DNA from: Pseudomonas rhizophila
Lineage (GTDB): Bacteria > Pseudomonadota > Gammaproteobacteria > Pseudomonadales > Pseudomonadaceae
DNA: 64,000 nucleotides
Assembly: GCF_003033885.1 (NCBI RefSeq)
Contig: NZ_CP024081.1
Span: forward strand, 1,059,970 to 1,123,969
Reading direction: 5' to 3'
This document shows, piece by piece, positions 59,201-64,000 of this stretch. The notes under the pieces were generated by a model, which worked only from the letters and a program-made list of their open reading frames with translations, was not told where the DNA came from and did no database searches. Within the stretch, counting starts at the first letter, position 1. The number at the start of each line of letters is the position of its first letter. The position numbers and the translations under genes are program-made.

Positions 59201-61768
59201 GCCGTGCGCTGGATGAAGCCTGTGGAGCAGTGCCGAGACCTGTTGCGCCGCTCGTTTGTGGCGGCGAACCGGATCGGTGATCTGCCCTATGGCGCCTACG
59301 CGGGCAACAACCTCACCGCTGATCTGCTCTTCGCCGGTGAGCCGCTGGCCGGTGTACAGGACGAGGCCGAACGCGGCCTGGCCTATGCCAGGAAGGTGCG
59401 CTTCGGGCTGGTGACCGATTTCATCCTCACGCAATTGGCGTTGATCCGGATGCTGCGAGGGTTGACCCGCGGCTTCGGCCGCCTGGATGGCGGCCCGTCA
59501 AACGAAATCGACACCGAAGCCCACTTGTCCAGCAACCCGGATCTGGTATTGGCTGAGTGTCTGTACTGGGTCCGAAAACTGCAGGCCCGCTATCTGGCCG
59601 ACGATCCTGTATCGGCCCTTGAGGCGGCCACCAAAGCGCAGCGTTTGCTCTGGGTTTGCCAGGCGTTCTTTGAGGAAGCCGAATATCATTTCTATGGCGC
59701 CCTGGCGCGGGCCGCCTGCTGTGACAGCGCCCCAATGGATGAGCAGAGGCAGTATCTGGTCGCGATGGCCGCCGATCACCGCCAGCTCCAGACCTGGGCG
59801 CAGCAGTGCCCGGAGAACTTCGCGAGTCGCGCCGCGCTGGTCGGCGCCGAAATTGCCCGGGTCGAAGGGCGCGTGATCGACGCCGAGCTACTCTACGAGC
59901 AAGCCATCGACGCCGCGCAGCAGAGCGGTTTCGTGCATATCGAGGCGCTGGCCAATGAACTGGCGTCGCGCTTCTACGCGGCGCGCGGCTTTGCCAAGGT
60001 CGCTCGCGTCTATCTGCAGGACGCCCGTTACGGTTACCTGCGCTGGGGGGCCGAGGGCAAGGTGCGACATCTGGAGAGCAAGTACCCGTCGTTGAGCACT
60101 GAAGAACCTGCGCTTGGGCCGACGACGATGACGACTCTCGTCGACCACCTTGATCTGGCCACGGTTCTCAAGGTCTCCCAAGCCGTGTCGGGAGAAATCG
60201 TCCTGGAGAAGCTGATCGACAGGATCATGTTCACGGCGATTGAACAGGCTGGTGCCGAGCGTGGGCTGTTGATTCTCCCGGACGGCGGTGAGTACCGGGT
60301 AGCGGCGCAGGTCACCACCGGCGGCGACACCACACAATTGCACGACGTTGCGGTGAGCGCGACGCTGTTGCCAGAGTCGATCCTTTATCACGTCCTGCGC
60401 ACCCAAGAGACCGTTTTTCTTGATGATGCGCTGGTTGCCGGGACGTTTGCCGAAGATCCTTACATCCGTCAGCAACAAGCTCGTTCTATTCTCTGTCTGC
60501 CCTTGATGAATCAGGCTAAGCTCGTCGGCGCGCTCTACCTGGAAAACAACCTTGCCGCCCGCGTGTTCAGCCCGACCCGGATCGCCGTGTTGAAACTGGT
60601 GGCTTCCCGGGCGGCAATCTCGTTGGAAAATGCCCGGCTTTACCGCGAGGTCGCCGAACGCGAAGCGAAGATCCGGCGCCTAGTGGACGCCAACATCATC
60701 GGGATTCTGTTCTGGAATGCCGAGGGCGACATCATTGAGGCCAATGATGCGTTCCTGCGCATGGTGGGCTATGCGCGAGAGGACCTCACCTCGGGCCGTC
60801 TGCGCTGGAGAGACCTGACCGTACCGGAGTTTCTCGAACTCAGCGAGCGCTCGTTGGCCCAGGCGCTGCTGACCGGGCAAGCCAGTCCCTATGAGAAGGA
60901 ATATTTCAGGAAGGATGGCAGCCGCGTGCCGGTCATCGTCGGGCTGGTGACGTTCGAAGCCAGCAGCAGGGAAGGGGTCGCCTTCGTGCTGGACCTGACC
61001 GAGCGCAAGCTGGCGGAGGAAAAAATCCGTGAGAGCGAGCGTCGCTATCGCGAGGTGCAAACCGAACTGGCCCACGCGAACCGCGTCGCGACTATGGGGC
61101 AGTTGGTTGCCTCGATCGCCCACGAAGTCAATCAGCCGATCGCTGCGGCCATTCTCAACGCTGATGCCGCGCTGCGCTGGTTGAACGCCCAACCACCGGA
61201 GATCGAGGAGGTCCGGCAGGTCCTTGGTCGCCTGATCGTCGATGCCAATCGAGCGGCAGATGTGCTTGGCCGCATTCGCGGGCATATCCGCAAGGCGCCG
61301 CCGCAGAAGGGGTTGGTGGATATTAACGCTGCGATCAGCGAGATGATCGAATTTACCCGCAGTCAGATCATCAAGAGCGGTGCTTCAATACAGACGCAAT
61401 TGATGGACGGTATGCCTTTCATCGAAGGCGACCGTGTCGAGCTGCAGCAGGTGTTGCTCAACCTGATCATGAATGCGTTGGAGGCGATGAGTGCTGTCGG
61501 CGAAGGTGAACGGCAGTTGCTGATCCGCGCGGCGCCGGGCGATGGTGGAAACGTGGTCGTGAGTGTGAGCGATTCAGGGCCAGGTTTCGCCTCGCAGAGT
61601 ACCGATCTGGTTTTCACTTCGTTCTATACCACCAAGCCCACCGGTCTGGGGTTGGGATTGTCAATCTGTCGTTCGATCATCGAGGCCCACGGCGGTTGCC
61701 TGCGGGCGCACGCAAACCAGCCTCGGGGCGCCACTGTGCAATTCACGCTGCCCATCGCTCAGCAATGA
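56288..61768 (+). CDS. Giant Ser/Thr-kinase-like / AAA ATPase / GAF-PAS / histidine kinase sensor
   Basis: An 1826-residue cytosolic sensor. Order: protein-kinase-like domain (about 1-275), AAA/NACHT-like ATPase (about 290-560; Walker A GYSGIGKSS near 320, Walker B LALFLDDLQWLD near 450), a long helical repeat region (about 600-1270), GAF (about 1290-1450), PAS (about 1458-1575), HisKA with the phospho-accepting His in SIAHEVNQPIAAA near 1611, and HATPase (LLNLIMNALEAM, DSGPGF, TGLGLGLSICRSI). The kinase-like part looks catalytically altered: the catalytic loop reads HKDIKPSHIL (H for the metal-binding N), the DFG position reads GFG, and the usual N-lobe Lys appears as Arg in VLIARP. The His kinase half looks intact. 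Start is uncertain: GTG 56282, ATG 56288 or ATG 56300; no strong ribosome site. Two response regulators flank it. Confidence 0.9.
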   Translation: MDNHMQVLWDDGERIFCRESRLGVEGDRNVLIARPAAEQPPPGCIDRLAHEFSLKDELNSSWSVRPLEMVRDGTRMQLVLEDPGGEPLVQLLNVPMDTAIFLPLAVSIASALGKLHQCGLVHKDIKPSHILVNCTDGQARLTGFGLASRLPRERQAPETLAGTLAYMAPEQTGRMNRSIDSRCDLYSFGVTLYQMLTASLPFTAADPMEWVHCHIAKKPLSPRERVASVPQMLSRIVMKLLAKTAEERYQTAASVEHDLRRCLADWQQLCQINVFVLGEQGASERLLIPEKLYGREREVATLVAAFSRVVESSAPELVLVTGYSGIGKSSVVNELHKVLVPPRGLFASGKFDQYRRDVPYSTLVQAFQSLVRTLLGKNDTELASWRDALLQALAANARLMTDLIPELKLIIGEPPPVPPLDPQQEQRRFLLVFRHFIGVFARQEHPLALFLDDLQWLDAATLDLLADLLTSSDVRHLMLVGAYRSNEVDASHPLTAKLEAIRRAGGKIGEISLAPLGKVHVEQLIGDALHDEPERIEPLAQLVLDKTAGNPFFVIQFLQALADEQLLTFDHETRQWWWDPDRIHAKGYTDNIVDLMVGKLVRLPSETQDALQQLACLGSVAGFKALSTALGVPKAQVRALFWEATRQELVERRDGGYGFVHDRIHEAAYTLIPADLRAAAHLRIGRLLVAQTSAQEREEAIFEIVGQLNRGAALLTDQDEREQLAAFNLMAGQRAKASTAFASALNYLTAGAQMLGDDAWGAHHELIFALELNRAECEFLSGQLSVADERLSALAKRAVTVIERASVACLLMDVYLLLDRSDGAVAVCLDYLRHVGIVWSAHPSDDDVRHEYDRIGTLLGERTIEELIDLPLMEDATALATLDALGKLFAPALQSEANLADLLICKAVNLSLEHGNCDASCVLYANLFRVAGRRFGDYQVGLRFGQLGCELVEKRGLTRFEASTYLCFSCFAVRWMKPVEQCRDLLRRSFVAANRIGDLPYGAYAGNNLTADLLFAGEPLAGVQDEAERGLAYARKVRFGLVTDFILTQLALIRMLRGLTRGFGRLDGGPSNEIDTEAHLSSNPDLVLAECLYWVRKLQARYLADDPVSALEAATKAQRLLWVCQAFFEEAEYHFYGALARAACCDSAPMDEQRQYLVAMAADHRQLQTWAQQCPENFASRAALVGAEIARVEGRVIDAELLYEQAIDAAQQSGFVHIEALANELASRFYAARGFAKVARVYLQDARYGYLRWGAEGKVRHLESKYPSLSTEEPALGPTTMTTLVDHLDLATVLKVSQAVSGEIVLEKLIDRIMFTAIEQAGAERGLLILPDGGEYRVAAQVTTGGDTTQLHDVAVSATLLPESILYHVLRTQETVFLDDALVAGTFAEDPYIRQQQARSILCLPLMNQAKLVGALYLENNLAARVFSPTRIAVLKLVASRAAISLENARLYREVAEREAKIRRLVDANIIGILFWNAEGDIIEANDAFLRMVGYAREDLTSGRLRWRDLTVPEFLELSERSLAQALLTGQASPYEKEYFRKDGSRVPVIVGLVTFEASSREGVAFVLDLTERKLAEEKIRESERRYREVQTELAHANRVATMGQLVASIAHEVNQPIAAAILNADAALRWLNAQPPEIEEVRQVLGRLIVDANRAADVLGRIRGHIRKAPPQKGLVDINAAISEMIEFTRSQIIKSGASIQTQLMDGMPFIEGDRVELQQVLLNLIMNALEAMSAVGEGERQLLIRAAPGDGGNVVVSVSDSGPGFASQSTDLVFTSFYTTKPTGLGLGLSICRSIIEAHGGCLRAHANQPRGATVQFTLPIAQQ

Positions 61769-61838
61769 AGGCCATACCCAGCTTTGTCAGCGCCAACATT
61801 GGGCTGACAACGGCCTGCCTAACAGGTTATTCATACTT

Positions 61839-61876
61839 AGGTTTAAAGACCGTATATAAAGAGGTCACTTAAACCA
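61839..61876. promoter_or_regulatory. Long inverted repeat upstream of the LRAT-like gene
   Basis: GGTTTAAAGACC (61840-61851) and GGTCACTTAAACC (61863-61875) form an inverted repeat (GGTTTAA/TTAAACC plus GACC/GGTC) around GTATATAAAGA, a plausible -10 region. It lies about 71 bases before the LRAT-like start. The symmetry and the AT-rich centre fit a promoter operator better than a terminator, because no T-tract follows. Confidence 0.5.
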
Positions 61877-61946
61877 ATCGCATGTACAAATGAAGCGCCG
61901 CCAGCCCCGCGATAGAGTACCGGTCAAGGGTTGCGGAGTATTCAAC

Positions 61947-62555
61947 ATGAATCATTTAACGCTCAACACCGTTGATAAGTTGTCCTCGCTACGCTCGTTA
62001 GTACTGATTGGCATGGCACTGTTAACGACGAGCGTTTTCTACCGCTTGAGTGTGCCGCTGCCGGAACGTCATCTGTGTTCCGCAGCCCGTTACGGCAGCA
62101 ATCTGCCTGGGCGCATGGTGGATGTCCCGTTGAAGCTGGTCGATATCGAGAGGTCCGCAGACAGCATACCCGTCGGTGCGCATTTGATCAGTCCGCGCCG
62201 ATTCTATATCCACCATGGAATTTATCTGGGCGGCGGAGAGGTGGCTCATTACTCGGGTTTCAGCAGCTCGTTTAGATCGGGTCCTATCGAAGTGACTGAT
62301 CTGGAACACTTCGCTCTGGGCAAGCCGGTCTGGCGGTTTCAAGAGCAATGCAACTATTCCAGCCGTGAGATCGTTGATCGGGCGCGTTCAAGACTCGGTG
62401 AAAACCGCTATCGGGTGTTCTCCAATAACTGCGAACACTTTTGCAGTTGGTGCATCAGTGGAGAAAGTTACAGCGCCCAAGTCAGTGCTTACTTGCGTCG
62501 ACCCCGAGATGTATTGGCGTTGATTGATGCATTGGAACCACACTTTATTGCATAG
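61947..62555 (+). CDS. LRAT/NlpC-P60-like membrane-anchored protein
   Basis: A 202-residue protein starting MNHLTLNTVDKLSSLRSLV, with GCGGAGT upstream; the frame from 61890 is rejected for lack of a ribosome site. A membrane helix at about 17-35 (LVLIGMALLTTSVFYRLSV) is followed by an LRAT-type domain: PVGAHLISPRRFYIHHGIYLGGGEVAHYSG holds the catalytic His, and RVFSNNCEHFCSWCISGE holds the NCEHF motif with the catalytic Cys. The family includes acyltransferases and phospholipases acting on lipid thioester or ester substrates. It lies between the giant kinase gene and the FixJ-type regulator, all on the same strand. Base composition is lower in GC than the kinase gene. Substrate unknown. Confidence 0.85.
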   Translation: MNHLTLNTVDKLSSLRSLVLIGMALLTTSVFYRLSVPLPERHLCSAARYGSNLPGRMVDVPLKLVDIERSADSIPVGAHLISPRRFYIHHGIYLGGGEVAHYSGFSSSFRSGPIEVTDLEHFALGKPVWRFQEQCNYSSREIVDRARSRLGENRYRVFSNNCEHFCSWCISGESYSAQVSAYLRRPRDVLALIDALEPHFIA

Positions 62556-62647
62556 TTTATTGCTCTCCGAGCGCACCCGCCGGGGCGAACTCTGCAAGCA
62601 AAAACGCTGTGCTACACTTTTTTCGTCCCCTCCCAAGAGGATCGTGC

Positions 62648-63298
62648 ATGAATGGCAATCCCTCGTCAGATGAGCCGGGCAGCCAGGGTTCTGTTGTGTT
62701 TGTGGTGGATGACGATGCCTCCATGCGTGAGGCGTTAAGTAATCTTTTGCGCTCCGTCGGCATCCGTGTCGAGACGTTCGCCTCCACGACGGAGTTTCTG
62801 CGCCAACCCAGGACAGCGGGCCCCAGTTGCCTGGTGCTGGATGTCCGGCTCCAAGGCAGCAGTGGCCTGGATTTCCAGAGCCAGTTGGTCGCCTCCAACG
62901 CCAGTATCCCCATCATTTTCATTACCGGTCACGGTGACATCGAAATGTCGGTCAAGGCCATGAAGGCCGGCGCCGTGGATTTCCTGGCAAAACCCTTTCG
63001 CGAACAGGATCTGCTGGACGCTGTAACTGCCGCGCTTGAGGCCGACGTTCGGCGGCGCGAGATCGAACAGCAGTTTGCGGACCTGCACAGTCGCTATGCA
63101 ACGTTGACCACCCGCGAAAAAGAGGTGATGGCCCTGGCCGCCAAGGGCCTGATGAACAAGCAGATTGCCGGGCAGATGAACCTCAGCGAAATCACCGTGA
63201 AAATCCACCGCGCCCATGCCATGAAAAAAATGCAAGCCAAGTCTTTCGCCGACCTCGTTCGGATGGCCGAGTCTTTGGGTACCGCGCAAGGTCGTTGA
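62648..63298 (+). CDS. FixJ/NarL-type response regulator
   Basis: A 216-residue two-domain regulator starting MNGNPSSDEPGSQGS, with GAGGA as ribosome site. The receiver (about 15-125) has VVDDDAS, phospho-acceptor Asp in CLVLDVRLQGSSGLD, Thr in IFITGHGDIEMSVKAMKAGAVDFLAKPF with the conserved Lys. The C-terminal LuxR-type helix-turn-helix (about 145-205) is LTTREKEVMALAAKGLMNKQIAGQMNLSEITVKIHRAHAMKKM. The FixJ-like receiver matches the HEVNQP-type histidine kinase of the giant sensor, so these are probable partners. Likely targets are the palindromes in front of the pump operon and the receiver gene. Confidence 0.93.
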   Translation: MNGNPSSDEPGSQGSVVFVVDDDASMREALSNLLRSVGIRVETFASTTEFLRQPRTAGPSCLVLDVRLQGSSGLDFQSQLVASNASIPIIFITGHGDIEMSVKAMKAGAVDFLAKPFREQDLLDAVTAALEADVRRREIEQQFADLHSRYATLTTREKEVMALAAKGLMNKQIAGQMNLSEITVKIHRAHAMKKMQAKSFADLVRMAESLGTAQGR

Positions 63299-63571
63299 CC
63301 TGCGCCAGCGCATCCCCCCCTTCGGTGCCGGTTCAAGATCGCACGCCGTCTGTCTTGAATGCCCCATCCTGTCCGTATTGAGGTGAAAACACCGGCCCCA
63401 CGCTGGCACTAACCCGTGGTTACGTTGTCAGTACTTGGCGTCTGTAGCGGCGAGGATCGACCCAGATAGCTGCACGTCAGCGACATGACGCACTTTTTTT
63501 TGACGCCTTCGGGCAAATAACTCGCGATGGATTGCGCCGGGACCGACTATTCCTTTGCGGGTTGATTCTCT

Positions 63572-64000
63572 ATGCGCTTTCTACTCGATCCGCGTCATGA
63601 CATTGATGCTGCCTTATTAAGTTACCGCCGGGTGTTCTGGTCGCTGGCGCTGTTCAGCGGCGTGATCAATCTGTTGGTGCTGGTGCCATCGCTGTACATG
63701 ATGCAGGTGTACGACCGGGTCCTGACCAGCCGCAACGAAACCACCCTGTTCATGCTGACCTTGATCGCCCTGGCGCTGTTTCTGTTCAGTGCCCTGATCG
63801 AGTGGGTTCGCGGCGAGGTGATGATTCGCATGAGTGCGGGGCTGGACGACGCCTTGGGTGAGCGAATTTTCGACGCCGCCTTCGCCCGCAGCCTGCGCGA
63901 GCACAACGCCAACCCGGCCCAGGTGCTCACTGATTTGGCGACGTTGCGCCAGTTGATCACCGGCCAGGGTCTGATCGCTTTGCTGGACGCGCCGTGGTTG
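63572..64000 (+). CDS. Type I secretion ABC transporter (permease-ATPase), N-terminal part
   Basis: The first 143 residues of a PrtD/AprD/HasD-type exporter; the gene continues past the window. After MRFLLDPRHDIDAALLSYRRVFW come two membrane helices (SLALFSGVINLLVLVPSLYMMQVYDRVLTSRNETTLFMLT, LIALALFLFSALIEWVRGEV), then GLDDALGERIFDAAFARSLREHN and LTDLATLRQLITGQGLIALLDAPW, all conserved in this family. The exported substrate (protease, lipase, haemophore or RTX protein) should be encoded nearby outside the window. The 273-base gap before it shows no feature I can name. No strong ribosome site; ATG at 63572 is the only sensible start. Confidence 0.9.
   Translation, partial: MRFLLDPRHDIDAALLSYRRVFWSLALFSGVINLLVLVPSLYMMQVYDRVLTSRNETTLFMLTLIALALFLFSALIEWVRGEVMIRMSAGLDDALGERIFDAAFARSLREHNANPAQVLTDLATLRQLITGQGLIALLDAPWL

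Overview
The window reads as chromosome of a Pseudomonas of the P. fluorescens complex. The support is the high-GC pseudomonad coding style, an hcnABC cyanide-synthase operon, many REP-pair (REPIN) repeats built on a GTGGGAGCGAGCCTGCTCGCGAT core, Pseudomonas-restricted small families (DUF6124, DUF1652, DUF2789) and a galactose dehydrogenase of the well-known P. fluorescens type. All identifications come from reading translated sequence and recalled family knowledge; no database search was run.

Layout. 1-2.1 kb: 5' part of an OprD-type porin, then a DUF6124 gene with a structured leader, bracketed by two copies of a 113-114 bp palindromic repeat. 2.1-10.7 kb: reductive pyrimidine catabolism (RutR-like TetR regulator, preA/preT dihydropyrimidine dehydrogenase, hydA dihydropyrimidinase, NCS1 nucleobase transporter, ureidopropionase-type amidase). 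10.8-14.8 kb: a triple-PAS LuxR regulator, a DUF1652 gene with a small upstream ORF, and an OmpR-type two-component pair. 15.1-18.1 kb: hcnABC with a recognisable ANR-type box and an RsmA-type site over the ribosome binding site. 18.4-34.8 kb: a GST, then a complete myo-inositol catabolic locus (iolR, iolC-J fusion, iolE, iolB, iolA, iolI, iolD, iolG, a scyllo-inositol-dehydrogenase-like gene and a sugar ABC importer), with two GGAA-N6-TTCC operators at the two points where a promoter is expected. 35.1-41.3 kb: mixed single genes (DksA2-like protein, chemoreceptor with a C-terminal sensor, several small unknowns, orphan OpuAC-type binding protein, DUF3995, PchB-like lyase). 41.6-48.3 kb: xylose uptake and isomerisation (xylH, xylG, xylF, xylA, xylR), without a xylulokinase. 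48.5-51 kb: lipoprotein, DeoR-type regulator and galactose dehydrogenase. 51-63.3 kb: tripartite EmrAB/OMF efflux pump, single-domain response regulator, a giant kinase-like/AAA/GAF/PAS/histidine kinase protein, an LRAT-like membrane protein and a FixJ-type response regulator. 63.6 kb to end: start of a type I secretion ABC transporter.

The most interesting part is 55-63 kb. The giant sensor has a Ser/Thr-kinase-like N-lobe and C-lobe in which several catalytic residues are replaced, it sits between two response regulators, and an ATAC-N4-GTAT palindrome occurs both upstream of the pump operon and upstream of the single-domain regulator. A separate long inverted repeat lies upstream of the LRAT-like gene. 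I saw no CRISPR array, tRNA, rRNA, IS transposase or prophage gene.
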